Positions 17,926-27,641 of a DNA stretch of 56,196 nt are shown one piece after another. Source of the DNA: Rhizobium sp. BK251 (GTDB lineage Bacteria > Pseudomonadota > Alphaproteobacteria > Rhizobiales > Rhizobiaceae); the NCBI RefSeq assembly GCF_004345245.1, contig NZ_SLUQ01000018.1:1-56196 (forward strand). Reading direction: 5' to 3'. The first letter of the stretch is position 1; each line of letters starts with the position of its first letter. Made by a program: the position numbers and the translations under genes. Under the pieces are notes generated by a model. That model worked only from the letters and a program-made list of their open reading frames with translations. It was not told the DNA's origin and did not search any database.

Positions 17926-18360
17926 ACCCTCAGGAACGTCCGGCGTCCCGGAAGATCACCATCATCCTTTATCCAAGTGAGATCACATGGTCGCCAGAAG
18001 ACCCAAAGGACTCAGCCGAGCCATCGCCGCTGTTGCGCACAAGATACGCGATAGCCTGATGCCGGGCGTCATAGAACTCAATCCTAAACGAGACTCTGGC
18101 AAGGATACCGATACGCCAACAGACGCCGGCCAACTGAACCCACTCGATGCGGCCGGCATGGCACAACTCATCCTCAGGTCGTCGTTCTGTCCCACGCATC
18201 CATCCGTTCTATGCTCGGTTCCGACGCCGCTAGGCTGACAGGACGACAGCCCCATCCACGAATCCGACTTGGAGATTGACAGGCTCGAATCTTGCCCGTG
18301 TCGGCCGAACTGTCAGGATTGAATTGCGACGCGGGGCCTATATGCCCGAAGGAAGACAGA
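17926..18360. other. Intergenic; one weak small frame at 17987-18238
   Basis: The stretch after the terminator candidate holds an 83-codon plus-strand frame starting ATGGTCGCCAGA. It has a weak GTGAGA site and moderate third-position GC, and its product has no recognised motif. I consider coding possible but unproven. Nothing else is seen before the exported SnoaL-like gene. Confidence 0.35.
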
Positions 18361-19290
18361 ATGAAAGAACTGATCGCGACCGCAGCAATCGCCGGCCTGC
18401 TCACCTTGCCCATCACAGAAACCGGCTCGGCGACACAATTTCCGATCACGGCCGAGACCTCGTCGGCAGCCCCAGAAACGGTAAAATTCTTCAATGAGTA
18501 TTTCAGCGCAAAGAGCCGACATGACGCCTCGGCCACGATGGAATATTTCTCCCCAAATTTGCTCACCTATACCGATGCGGTTCTCGGCTGGCCTCTCGAT
18601 GGATTCGACAGCTTGAAATCCGTCTTTGCAGAAGCCATGCCCAAGTGGGGTTCGGGACAGTCCTATCCATTTCGCATCATCGGCGGCCCGGACAGTGCTG
18701 TTGTCGCCTTCATCGACACGCCGGAGCTGTTTGGCGGTGAGATTCGTTTGCTTGGTGCTGTCGATTTCCAGGACGGCAAGATCGTACGCTGGGTCGACTA
18801 CTGGGACAGCACCGGCTTCCCGACTGAGGCCTACCACGCGATGCGCACCCCGCCGGAGAAGTTTCCCACCGATCTCAAAGAGCGGAGCATCAGCGACAAC
18901 GCGGCGCCCGAAATAGTCAAAACTGCAGAGACACTTCAGCAATCGCTCTCAAAAGGCGATCCGCGCCCGCTGGACGAACTGCTGTCCTATGATGTCGTCT
19001 ACGAGGACCTCGCACTGCGCACGCAGCTGCTCGGACGCGACGCGGTGGTCCGATATCTCAACCGAGTCTCCCAAGTCGCACCCTTCGCCAAGGACTCAGT
19101 GTTGCTGCACGTCGTCGGCGGAAAGAACGGCGGCGGCTATGAATGGCTCGGCAAGGACATCCGCGGAATTACTGCGATCGAGCTGGACGTCGCTGGCAAA
19201 GTGGCACGCATTACCCATGCGTATGACGGAAGGCTGCTGTCCCCTGACCGTCACAGGGAATTTGTGGGCTTATCAGCCGAACAACAGTAG
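18361..19290 (+). CDS. Exported protein with two SnoaL/NTF2-like domains
   Basis: A 309-residue protein with a Sec-type signal peptide (MKELIATAAIAGLLTLPI, likely cleaved near residue 25). Two tandem NTF2-like units follow, one at about 35-165 (FNEYFSAKSRHDASATMEYF; GKIVRWVDYWD) and one at about 185-300 (LQQSLSKGDPRPLDELL; ITAIELDVAGKVARI). It presumably binds a small molecule in the periplasm. The ATG at 18361 has GGAAGAC upstream. Confidence 0.78.
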   Translation: MKELIATAAIAGLLTLPITETGSATQFPITAETSSAAPETVKFFNEYFSAKSRHDASATMEYFSPNLLTYTDAVLGWPLDGFDSLKSVFAEAMPKWGSGQSYPFRIIGGPDSAVVAFIDTPELFGGEIRLLGAVDFQDGKIVRWVDYWDSTGFPTEAYHAMRTPPEKFPTDLKERSISDNAAPEIVKTAETLQQSLSKGDPRPLDELLSYDVVYEDLALRTQLLGRDAVVRYLNRVSQVAPFAKDSVLLHVVGGKNGGGYEWLGKDIRGITAIELDVAGKVARITHAYDGRLLSPDRHREFVGLSAEQQ

Positions 19291-19638
19291 GAGCGATCGC
19301 ATCCGGACTCGATTTGATGGATCGGAGGCGGCACGGTCATGTTGCCTCCGAGTTCATCGGCCCCATCGACCGACAGCTTTCTGTAATTGTCCCTACCAGC
19401 TCGAAGCCGTAGATTCCTTGTATCGATCAAGGCGAGCCATTGGATTTCTTCGAAGGCTGACTGACCAAACCCCGATATCAATGGTCGGCGATCATCAGGA
19501 CCAGAAATGAGACGAGAACCGGCGTGCCGGCTCCCTGATGCCCCGATTACCTATGGACTAGAGGTCGCTACGGCGCCGGACCTCATCAAGCTTCACCATT
19601 TTATCTGGTGCGATCGAACCCAACGAGAAGGAAAATTC
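19291..19638. other. Intergenic region carrying a copy of a dispersed repeat
   Basis: No gene is supported here. At 19366-19397 it holds one of two near-identical 32 bp motifs, and the flank to about 19480 resembles the end of the small frame at 29981-30193. On the minus strand this reads as a degraded copy of that gene's 3' end followed by the motif. Confidence 0.55.
19366..19397 (-). repeat. Dispersed 32 bp motif, copy 1
   Basis: The core CTTTCTGTAATTGTCC sits between CGACCGACAG and CTACC. It differs from the copy at 29954-29985 by a single base. Partial versions occur at 7739 and, as CTTTCTGTAAT, at 2668. Confidence 0.75.
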
Positions 19639-20829
19639 ATGTCTGAGAAAATGCGCGCCCTTGTCGTGACCCGTCCTGGTGGACCGGAAGTGCTCGAGGT
19701 CCACGAAGTCGATCGCCCGAGGCTCCGCGATGACCACGACGTCCTGGTCCGGGTGAAGGCCGCGGGCATCAATCCGGCAGACTGGCAGAACCGGAAGAGC
19801 GGAGCGGTCTATGACGGCGATGGCGAAACCAGCAGAGCAAAAACAATCCTGGGTATCGACGGCGTAGGCGTCGTCGAGGAAACGGGTTCGCTTGTCAACA
19901 ACATCCGGGTCGGTGACGAAGTCTGGTACATCGACGGCGGATACGCCGGAAACCCCGGCAGCTATGCCGAGTACAAGGTGGTGCGAGGCGACTATGTAAC
20001 ACCAAAGCCCAAGACACTCGGTTTTGCTGAGGCCGCCGCCCTGCCCGTCGTCGCACTGACTTCATGGGAAGCTGTCTTCGACAAAGGCCACATCGGCCAT
20101 GGGGATCACGTTCTTGTCCACGGTGGCGCCGGCGGCCTCGGGCACATTGCCATCCAATACCTCGTTCTGATCGGCGCGAAGATCGCAACGACAGTCTCTA
20201 CGGATGCCAAGGCAGATCTCGTGCGCAAGCTTGGCGCGGAACTTGCGATCAACTATCGCAGCGAGAGCGTCGAGGGCGCGCTGTTGAAATGGCGCGGCGC
20301 TCCGGGCGCGAAAGTCGTGTTCGACTTTGTTGGACACGCAAACTTCGCCGAGAGCTTCAAGCATACGGCCGACTACGGCAGGTTGGTCAACACTGTCGTC
20401 TCGGACTGGCCAAGCGACGGCAACGGGCTTGCCGAATGGAAGAACATGGAAATCGGCTTCGTAAACATCGGTCTTCCCCAGATAAGCCGAAACCATGACC
20501 TTCGCCTTCGCCAGATCGAAATCCTGAAGAACGTTGCAGAGCTGGTCGACTCCGGAAAGCTGCGACCACATATCGACCGGGTCGTTCCTTTCGAGGGCGT
20601 CGCCGAGGTCCATCGCGCGCTGGAAGCCGGCGAGACCCTGGGACGCTCCGTTCTCGTTATCGGCGACAATGATGAAACATCAGAGTGCGCTCCACCGAAT
20701 ACCGACTTGATTTTAGGCCTCAGCCTAACCAGCCGAGGTCCGCGCAGAATTCAACGCAGTGCCGTCGAAATGCGATCGCAAAGGGCCGGAGGCCCTGCGC
20801 CACAGCCGCCCCTCCCCCAAGTTCCGTAA
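19639..20829 (+). CDS. Zinc-type alcohol dehydrogenase / quinone oxidoreductase-like protein
   Basis: A 396-residue medium-chain dehydrogenase of the quinone-oxidoreductase branch. GroES-like residues 1-130 include RVKAAGINPADWQNR, and the Rossmann domain has HGGAGGLGHIAIQY. Zinc ligands are absent, as in QOR-type enzymes that use NADPH. The start MSEKMRALVV at 19639 has AAGGAAA upstream. The family core ends near residue 345 (GRSVLVIGDND), and about 50 Pro/Arg/Ser-rich residues follow with no family match, so the original stop may have been lost. The gene precedes the DUF4331 gene by 15 bp. Confidence 0.87.
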   Translation: MSEKMRALVVTRPGGPEVLEVHEVDRPRLRDDHDVLVRVKAAGINPADWQNRKSGAVYDGDGETSRAKTILGIDGVGVVEETGSLVNNIRVGDEVWYIDGGYAGNPGSYAEYKVVRGDYVTPKPKTLGFAEAAALPVVALTSWEAVFDKGHIGHGDHVLVHGGAGGLGHIAIQYLVLIGAKIATTVSTDAKADLVRKLGAELAINYRSESVEGALLKWRGAPGAKVVFDFVGHANFAESFKHTADYGRLVNTVVSDWPSDGNGLAEWKNMEIGFVNIGLPQISRNHDLRLRQIEILKNVAELVDSGKLRPHIDRVVPFEGVAEVHRALEAGETLGRSVLVIGDNDETSECAPPNTDLILGLSLTSRGPRRIQRSAVEMRSQRAGGPAPQPPLPQVP

Positions 20830-20844
20830 ACAGGAAAAAACCCA

Positions 20845-21879
20845 ATGTCACATCATCTGGATTCGCCGCTCGCACGGCAGGACATCCGCCTGGACATTAC
20901 AGATCTCTACGTTTTCCGGGGTGAGGTCGGGACCGCCTTCGCCATCAACGTCTGCCACTCGATCTTCGGCCCCATTCCGGCGCCGGGATATCACCCCGAA
21001 GGCATGTATGAATTCAAGGTCGACCTCGACGGTGATGCCATCGAGGACATCACTTATCGCGTGACCTTCGATGAGCTAGATGCGGAAGGCCATCAGCGCT
21101 TCGTCCTGCGCAGGATAGATGGTTCGGATGCGGTGGATCCCGACGCGCAGGGCACCATTCTAGCGCAAGGCGTGACGGGCGAGACGACCACGCTGCCCTC
21201 CGGCCTGCGCATATGGGCGGGCAAGGCAGGCGATCCCTTCTGGATCGAGCCCGACGTACTGCACGCAGTCGGCCACGCATTTCAGGACGGCACGAAGATC
21301 GACCTGTCTGGTTGGGATCCCGCCAAGGCGAAGAACCTGTTTGCAGGCCACACCGTCTATTCGATCGTTCTGGAAGTGCCGGACAGAGAGCTCGTCGACA
21401 GCGCTACCGCCGATAAGAAGGTCGGCATATGGGCCGTCGCGACGCTCGCGACCGATGCCGGCGGTTGGCGATCCATCAATAGGATTGGACTGCCGATGAT
21501 CCACCCGCTCTTCACCCAGTTCAACGAGGACCTGGGCAATCGCCTCAATGCCGGGCGGCCCGCCGACGACTTCGCCACATACGGCGAGGTCGTCACTACG
21601 GCGATCGCGGGCGTGGTGGCTGCCAACGGGACGGCCGAAGACCCTCGTGGCTATGCTTCAAGAGTTGCTCGCCGCTTCTTCCCGAACATCCTGCCCTACG
21701 CGGTTGGAACGCAGGCCGTCTTCGGTTTCGCCGAATGGAACGGTCGCTCCCTGATCGACAACACGCCCGACGTGATGTACTCGATTGCTGCAAGCGCACC
21801 GGTGCACCAGGGTATCGGCAAGGAATCTGTCACCGCCAAGCCGTCAGAGACCTTTCCCTACGTTCCCATCCCAGACTGA
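20845..21879 (+). CDS. DUF4331 family protein
   Basis: A 344-residue protein starting MSHHLDSP, the typical DUF4331 start, with DITDLYVFRG, a VDLDGDAIEDITYRV strand and IGLPMIHPLFTQF in the middle. Its role is not established. No signal peptide is seen. The ATG has AGGAAAAAACCC upstream and follows the dehydrogenase gene closely, so the two are probably one operon. Confidence 0.87.
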   Translation: MSHHLDSPLARQDIRLDITDLYVFRGEVGTAFAINVCHSIFGPIPAPGYHPEGMYEFKVDLDGDAIEDITYRVTFDELDAEGHQRFVLRRIDGSDAVDPDAQGTILAQGVTGETTTLPSGLRIWAGKAGDPFWIEPDVLHAVGHAFQDGTKIDLSGWDPAKAKNLFAGHTVYSIVLEVPDRELVDSATADKKVGIWAVATLATDAGGWRSINRIGLPMIHPLFTQFNEDLGNRLNAGRPADDFATYGEVVTTAIAGVVAANGTAEDPRGYASRVARRFFPNILPYAVGTQAVFGFAEWNGRSLIDNTPDVMYSIAASAPVHQGIGKESVTAKPSETFPYVPIPD

Positions 21880-21933
21880 GATCCAAGGTCACTGCCATAC
21901 TGCCCGCGCCATACGTTGCCGAGAAAATGTCCG

Positions 21934-22985
21934 TCATGGTCCCCGCCTTGCCCCGATGAATGTCAGAACGACGTACGTCGCTTGTGCTTGCCGACGATCT
22001 GGCGCGGCCGCGAGCGCGTGACGTATGATTTCTCCCATTCTCGCGTGGTTCACACCATGATCGACGCGGGCCGATTTATGCACGGCCACGAGATCGAGCG
22101 CGGGCAAGACGATGATCTACTGCCCTCCGAATCCGCTAGCGTAAAACATGGGCACGTTGGTGCTGATGCTGTCGCCAGGGGCGTTTGCGGCGGCAGTCAC
22201 CCAGAGATAGCCGTATCCCTTCCCTTCCCCGATTTCGGAATGGGGTTGGGTGCTTTCGTGAACCCACTTCGCGGGGACGAGTTGTGTGTCTCCCCATCGA
22301 CCGCCTCGGAGATACAGTAGTCCGACACGAGCGAGGTCGCGCGTCGACAAGCGCATCTTGTAGACAGGGTGCTTCGATTCTGGGCCGTAGTGAAAATGGC
22401 CATCATCCTGGCTGTAGTCTTGCATCGAAAGAGGGACCTCGACGCGCGACGCGAACGCCTCGAATACCGTCTGTCCTGTTTGGCGCTCCAAGATGGTTCC
22501 ACGGACATTGAAGTCCCAGTTATTATAGAACCAATGGGTCCCAGGCTTGTGACTTCCTCTCGGCGGGCGTCCCTCGTCGGTATCGTAGACCGAGGGCAGA
22601 TAGACGCCTGATCTGGCTTTCAGGAGGTCAAGCACCGTCGCGGTCTTCTCCATTGCCGTCAGGGGCACAATGTCATTGATCTCCAAATCCGCCAGGGTAT
22701 CGTTTGGATTGATCCTGCCTTCAGCGTGTAAATTCCGTACAGGATGTTGATCAGGCTCTTCCGCACTGATGCCACACTGGATTTGCAGGCAACGTCGCCC
22801 CATTGGAAAACGACGTGGCCCGCGTCGATGATCATGAGTGCTGTCGAGCGGCCATCCGCCAAATCTCGGGCAAGGCTGGCAAGATGCGCTGATGACCAGC
22901 CAGCGTCTCCCGGCTTCAGTTCATCCCACTCGGCGCCAGGAACGATCCTGTCCTTCCCAGCTATAGAAGGTTGGTTGCTCATCAC
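21934..22985 (-). pseudogene. Decayed beta-lactamase-family serine hydrolase
   Basis: A class C beta-lactamase/esterase-like gene with two lesions. The N-terminal frame carries the SxxK active site (SVRKSL, about residue 75) and leaves frame near 22728, where one base is missing (TACAC followed by GCTGAAGGC). The rest is readable to GFGGQ, where TAG at 22117-22119 replaces the Tyr codon expected next. The frame continues as IIVLPALDLVAVHK to a stop at 21934. The gene would otherwise give about 350 residues. I infer recent inactivation, since the remaining sequence is well conserved. Confidence 0.82.
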
Positions 22986-23125
22986 TTCTCCAGTCGAATC
23001 GCGACAACCGAGGGCGTGTTGACGATCGGATCAAAAGAAGTGATGCGCAACAGTGCGTTGACTGTTGCTCCGCTGATAACGGTGGGAAGCCTTATTCCGG
23101 CATAAAACAGATAAGCCAACGCGAC

Positions 23126-23728
23126 CTAGAGCAGGCCAGTCAGAAGACCAACACCCACCGTCGCAGCGATGCCGCCAGCCGAATGCGTGACAATTCGGCC
23201 ACCGCTCTCGCCAGCCTTGCCGATGAGAAAACCGATTGCGATCCCGACAACGTGCAGGAGCGCGGTCGCGACCATGAAGCCTGCAGCATAGGCCACTCTA
23301 CCTGCATCTTCGGGCACTTCGGCACCATGGGCATGTCCGTGAAAAATCGCAAACAAACCGGCGATCCCCATCGCCACCGTGACTGGCGCCTTGGTGCCGA
23401 GCGCTACAATCGCGCCAAGAACGATTACCGAGAGAGCAATGCCAGTCTCGCCGAAGGGTACCGCCACGCCCATTACCCCCAGGGCGCCACCAATGGCCAT
23501 CACGAACACGAATGTTGATGGCACGAGCCATAACGCTCGCCCACCGAGCTGAAACGCAAATACCCCGACCATCACCATAGCCAGGATGTGATCCAGGCCT
23601 GAGACGGGATGCCCGAATCCATGAATAAAACCCGTCGTTTCACCCACGCCCGTGTGAGCGAAGGCAAGCGTTGGGACAGCAAGTGCAGCAAGAACCGAGG
23701 CACCAAATTTCATCATTTTCAGGGTCAT
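23126..23728 (-). CDS. hupE: HupE/UreJ family protein
   Basis: A 200-residue inner-membrane protein with a cleavable signal-like start (to LAFAHTG) and about six further hydrophobic segments. The HPVSGLDHILAM motif is diagnostic of HupE/UreJ metal permeases, and a His-rich FHGHAHGAE lies mid-protein. The family is associated with nickel supply to hydrogenase or urease, but neither enzyme is encoded in the window. The start at 23728 has AAGGAG upstream; Met residues four and five codons later are alternatives. Confidence 0.87.
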   Translation of the reverse strand: MTLKMMKFGASVLAALAVPTLAFAHTGVGETTGFIHGFGHPVSGLDHILAMVMVGVFAFQLGGRALWLVPSTFVFVMAIGGALGVMGVAVPFGETGIALSVIVLGAIVALGTKAPVTVAMGIAGLFAIFHGHAHGAEVPEDAGRVAYAAGFMVATALLHVVGIAIGFLIGKAGESGGRIVTHSAGGIAATVGVGLLTGLL

Positions 23729-24078
23729 GACTCTCGTTCTCCTTCCGCGAGTTAGGCGAGAATCGCATGGTGCGCAGTAAGGCGAAAGATAGAAGAACAT
23801 ATAATGCGTTGCTCGATGCAGGCCGTTCCCGCCCGGAAAAAGTGGCCGGTCGAGCTGGCATCTTCCACGGACAAGAGCTGCCCATGGTGCGTCAAATCTC
23901 CCTCCACGCGATCTCGCTCTTGGCTTCCGCTTCAAATCATTTGTCTTATCGTAGCAAATGCCACCAACGTCGTCGGTCGTCCCCTAACGGACGTCACGAC
24001 CTGGTCGCTAATGAGGAATTTGACAGATATAATTTCGGGGTTCATGACCAAAACACCCTTCGGCGGTCAGAGCGCGTA
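23729..24078. other. 350 bp divergent intergenic region
   Basis: This lies between hupE and the P-loop gene. Frames reading into the P-loop gene from 23767 have no family match before Met at 24079. No operator or RNA element was recognised. Confidence 0.5.
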
Positions 24079-24564
24079 ATGGATCGGATTTTCATTGTAG
24101 GTAATGGCGGAAGTGGCAAGACCTGGCTTGCAGAGGAGTTGGCGGCCAAGCTCCAGCTTCCGCTTACTCATCTAGACGATTTCCACTGGTTACCGAGTTT
24201 CGCGGGAGAGCGCCCGCGTCACGAACGTGATCGGCTCGTGGCTGAAGCCGCAAACGGTTCCTCTTGGATCATTGAGGGCGTCTATGGCTCAATCCTCAAA
24301 CAGGTCTTTTCGCGTGTAACTACGCTGATCTGGCTCGACGTCGCCGACGATGAGTGCATTTCAAATCTGATGCAACGAGGCCAAATGGGTGGGGAAACAC
24401 CTGAGCAGTTCGAAGAGCTGTTGAAGTACACTCGGGGTTACCGCCTCAGACGAAACCACCTGAACTCCTTTGAAGGCCATCAATGGTTCTTCGAGCAGCA
24501 TCCACATCGTAAGTATAGACTGTCGAGCAGATCCGAAGTCGCCAATTTCCTGGCCAGAGCCTGA
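24079..24564 (+). CDS. Small P-loop NTPase, adenylate-kinase/FlaR-like
   Basis: A 161-residue nucleoside-kinase-like protein. Walker A is GNGGSGKT (residues 8-15), then LTHLDDFHW and a WIIEGVYG strand, with a C-terminal region rich in Arg. This matches the family often called DNA topology modulation FlaR-like or AAA-family kinases. It probably phosphorylates a small nucleotide-like substrate. The start at 24079 is taken because the P-loop follows directly; the ribosome site is weak. Confidence 0.8.
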   Translation: MDRIFIVGNGGSGKTWLAEELAAKLQLPLTHLDDFHWLPSFAGERPRHERDRLVAEAANGSSWIIEGVYGSILKQVFSRVTTLIWLDVADDECISNLMQRGQMGGETPEQFEELLKYTRGYRLRRNHLNSFEGHQWFFEQHPHRKYRLSSRSEVANFLARA

Positions 24565-24801
24565 TAATAATCTTTTTGCGGGCATGATTGCTTTCGGCCG
24601 ATTGCGGACATAGAGGATTCGATTGCCGAAAGACGGCTTCGCGCCTCCATAGTGGTCATCGGGTCGCCGATCGCTGTCGCTGCAAAGCGGACATTACGCA
24701 GTGCCAACACGAGCCTTCTTTGTGCCATGAGCAGTTATGGCGCATCAGCGGGTGGTCTGATAGCGCAGTGCCTCGCTCCAGGACTTGCGTGTCGTCATTG
24801 C

Positions 24802-25374
24802 CTAGCGACCAACGGCTGGTACCGGCGCCGGATAGGCCTTCGCGAGCGCCTTCAGGCCGTCCTGGATCGCCTTGTCGACATCTGGAGCCAAGTTGGCCTT
24901 CCCATGGCCGATCGCATAGGGATGGTCCGGCTGACCGACCGTCTCCTGATTCTGCCAGCCCAATATGGCCCAGCCATGTTCGAGCTGGCCGCGGATCCGC
25001 GCGATGTCGGTCTTGACTATATGGAATGCGTTGCTGGGCTGATCGGGGATCGTCGTGATCGGTGCGATCCGCAGTTTCATTTGCAGGTCCTGCCAGGCCG
25101 GCTCGCCGAGTCTGGTTTCCATTGCGGCCATGACCTCGGCCTGGTTCGCACCGCCAACGTTGCCCGTGTAGATGCCGGCGGAATAGGCCTTCATGAGGTC
25201 GCGCGTTTGCCCCTCATTGGCGGAATAGATGATTGCGACGCCCGGGAATCCTGCCGTGAGGAGCTCTCTGCCCTTCGTCAGGATTTCAACGGCTTGCTCG
25301 TCGGGGGTCAGCCCTCCATCATTCAGCGTCACCTGATAGTTCAATGGAAAATTGATGAATGCACCCGTCGACAT
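24802..25374 (-). CDS. Unknown protein downstream of the MACPF gene (190 aa)
   Basis: A cytosolic-looking protein without signal peptide or membrane segment. It starts MSTGAFINFPLNYQVTL, contains mixed alpha/beta-like stretches (FPGVAIIYSANEGQTR, LEHGWAILGWQNQET) and ends in a Pro/Ala tail. I do not recognise a family. The ATG at 25374 has a strong GGAGGAG site; the frame is open upstream to 25440 but no ribosome site is seen there. It begins 62 bp after the MACPF gene on the same strand, so co-transcription and a shared role are likely. Confidence 0.75.
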   Translation of the reverse strand: MSTGAFINFPLNYQVTLNDGGLTPDEQAVEILTKGRELLTAGFPGVAIIYSANEGQTRDLMKAYSAGIYTGNVGGANQAEVMAAMETRLGEPAWQDLQMKLRIAPITTIPDQPSNAFHIVKTDIARIRGQLEHGWAILGWQNQETVGQPDHPYAIGHGKANLAPDVDKAIQDGLKALAKAYPAPVPAVGR

Positions 25375-25436
25375 AGGCTTCTCCTCCTTCGACCCGTAAG
25401 CCTCGTGGGCTTGCACCGCTCGCGCAAGATGCGCCA

Positions 25437-27641
25437 TCACATGCTGGGCTGGACGATCTCCCGCCGGAGCTTGACAAAAACATGATCGGGAAGCTTTCCG
25501 GTGGCCGGATCGCTGAGGTAGCCCCTCCCGTCGGCCTCCTGATGGTCGGTGCCGATCATCGGCATCTTGAGGGTGACGACCTCGAAGCCGTCATCGTGGC
25601 CGATCAGAACCGAATGCCTGAGATTGACGGTCAGCACCACGCCGCTTTCGGCCGACGTCGCCGTGTCGGCGACGAGGGTGCAGGTCAGGTCCTCCGCACC
25701 CGGAAGCATCGAGTTGGCGCTAACGTTGTGCGCATTTACGGCTTTTCGGTAATAGGAATTGTTCGCGGCCACGACTGCGTTCCCATAGGGGGCCCAGAAA
25801 ATTGTCCCATAGGGGGCGGTACTGGTGAGGGCCGGGCCTATCATTTGCGCACTTGCATGGAACCGGACGATCTTCGGCGACCAGTCGGTGTCGGGCAGTG
25901 CAGAGATTGGCGTGCCGATCTTGTGTTGTCGACGCTGGTAGTCGAGGAAATGCTGGCGCAGCAGGTACCACATGAAGGGCGCCCGGACCTGGTCGATCTC
26001 GGCAAGGGGATCGGCACTCCAGGCGAAGAGAACCGGGTTTAGCAATTCGTTCGCTGGTCGAAGATCGAGGAAAATCGGCGCGGGGGAATGCTCCTCGCCG
26101 ACGGAGTATTCGTGCAGGTCTTGGTTATTTATCGAATTCGTGAAATCGGTGCCCCATGTAGATGTCACAGTCGCATTGCCGCCGCCGGTGACGCCATCGA
26201 ACGCGGCGCTCGCCTTCACTTTCAGCTTGGTGGTGTGCTCGACGAGGTACCCTTCGGTCTGCTCCTTCAGAATCGTCTTGAGGGACTTCACCGTGCCAAA
26301 GGTCGCGGCGTTGGCGTAGTGTGACCCGTGGTTTTTTTCGAAGTTGGTCCAGTCATTGTCGGATAAAGTCGGCTTGGCGGTCTTCGGATCGGCGCCCCGC
26401 GCCACGAGCGTCGCCGCTTCGACTACGCTCGGCAGGAGCTGCAAGAGCTTTTCCGACAGCAATCGCGCATAGTCCTCATCCAGCGTGAGATTGGCCGGAT
26501 CCCTGAGCAGTGCATATTTCTTGAACGTCTCGGCGCTCTGGGTGTAGCGGAACTCCTGACCGCTCTTTTCTTCGGTCTTGTTCTCCTCCGTGTCGCTGAA
26601 GCTGGCGTTGATCGCGCCTTCGATTCCACCCTCGAGCCCGATCGTGCGCGCCGTCGACTCGCTGTGCTGGTTGGTGCTGGCGACGATCAGGGTGGACGAG
26701 TTCTTCTGGCCAGCCTCAAGGCTCGAATAGATCGTTCCGAGCGGAACGAATTTGCCATCCCCGGCGGGGGATTTTTGGAAATCCTGGGACTTCAGTTCCG
26801 GGTACTTGAAAATGACCGGACCGGACATCGATTGGCCGTGCCAGGATCCCGCCTTCGTGCTGGTCATCACCCCTTGGGTGAGATCAACCCCGACCGGCAG
26901 ATAGCCGACGAACACGGCGTCGGCATGTGGATAGCTCGTGACGAAGATCCCTCCCCAAGTGTCGCCACTGTCCACCTTGGGATCTTCCGGGCGTGGTTGC
27001 GCTGCGGCGCGCTCTAGTGAGATCTCAAATGCAACGGCACCCTGATCGCCGAGCTGACCCCAGGTGAGGCTGTTTCCGTCATCGGCCCTGATGTATTCCA
27101 GGGGCCGGGCGGGGAGATTTGTTGGAAGCTGCGGCGGCGCTTTCCCGAGACCCACGATCGGTTTGGCGTCGACCGTCGGGGTGCCGGACGCCATCGGGCA
27201 TCCCGTATCTCGGAAGCATGCGGGAACGGCTGCGTCTTTCGGAGCCCGCAATGCAAGATTAGGTGGGATCGAGAGCGTAAGGTCGTCAGTTCCCCCGAGA
27301 GCCGCCGCAGTGCCGTAGAATGTAAGCCAGTGGTTGTACGTCACCCAGGCACCTTGAAATGCGCCGTTTGACGTTTGGAAGTCATCACTCCACGCGAAGC
27401 TGGCCATCTCTCCCGCTTCGTTGAAAATGTAGAGCATCTGGCAATCGGGATAGAGATCAGATGCTTGGGCGCCCGCGGACGCCGCCGGGTCGGCCGGGGC
27501 CGACGCGTGCGCCAGTCGAAGGTAGATGCTCCGTGTATAGGTTCCGTGTGTCGCGGGGTCGCCGAGTGCAGGATCGGCAATCTCGGCAACTCCCTGCGCC
27601 CAGAGCCCGCTGATGTCCTGGCGTGAGTGTTTGGTGGGCAT
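25437..27641 (-). CDS. MACPF-domain (perforin-like) protein
   Basis: A 734-residue protein without a signal peptide. Residues 431-450 match the MACPF signature: Trp431, six residues, HGSHY (438-442), six residues, Gly449. In the canonical form this is W/Y-x6-F/Y-G-T-H-Y/F-x6-GG; here Phe/Tyr is His, Thr is Ser and the second Gly is Thr. Flanking Ser/Gly-rich and alternating stretches (about 335-367 and 470-505) fit the two transmembrane-hairpin regions of the fold. Residues 1-290 form an unassigned N-terminal part, and 520-734 an unassigned C-terminal part. The start at 27641 has GGGAGGGGGAGA upstream; an ATG at 27740 lacks one. A pore-forming or membrane-binding role is inferred from the family; the target is unknown. 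Confidence 0.75.
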   Translation of the reverse strand: MPTKHSRQDISGLWAQGVAEIADPALGDPATHGTYTRSIYLRLAHASAPADPAASAGAQASDLYPDCQMLYIFNEAGEMASFAWSDDFQTSNGAFQGAWVTYNHWLTFYGTAAALGGTDDLTLSIPPNLALRAPKDAAVPACFRDTGCPMASGTPTVDAKPIVGLGKAPPQLPTNLPARPLEYIRADDGNSLTWGQLGDQGAVAFEISLERAAAQPRPEDPKVDSGDTWGGIFVTSYPHADAVFVGYLPVGVDLTQGVMTSTKAGSWHGQSMSGPVIFKYPELKSQDFQKSPAGDGKFVPLGTIYSSLEAGQKNSSTLIVASTNQHSESTARTIGLEGGIEGAINASFSDTEENKTEEKSGQEFRYTQSAETFKKYALLRDPANLTLDEDYARLLSEKLLQLLPSVVEAATLVARGADPKTAKPTLSDNDWTNFEKNHGSHYANAATFGTVKSLKTILKEQTEGYLVEHTTKLKVKASAAFDGVTGGGNATVTSTWGTDFTNSINNQDLHEYSVGEEHSPAPIFLDLRPANELLNPVLFAWSADPLAEIDQVRAPFMWYLLRQHFLDYQRRQHKIGTPISALPDTDWSPKIVRFHASAQMIGPALTSTAPYGTIFWAPYGNAVVAANNSYYRKAVNAHNVSANSMLPGAEDLTCTLVADTATSAESGVVLTVNLRHSVLIGHDDGFEVVTLKMPMIGTDHQEADGRGYLSDPATGKLPDHVFVKLRREIVQPSM

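Noticed and set aside
17987..18238. 83-codon plus-strand frame
   Set aside because: Weak ribosome site and no motif; kept only as a note in the intergenic entry.
22117..22803. Treating the second half of the serine hydrolase as an intact gene
   Set aside because: It lacks the SxxK active site, which lies in another frame, and similarity continues beyond its stop.
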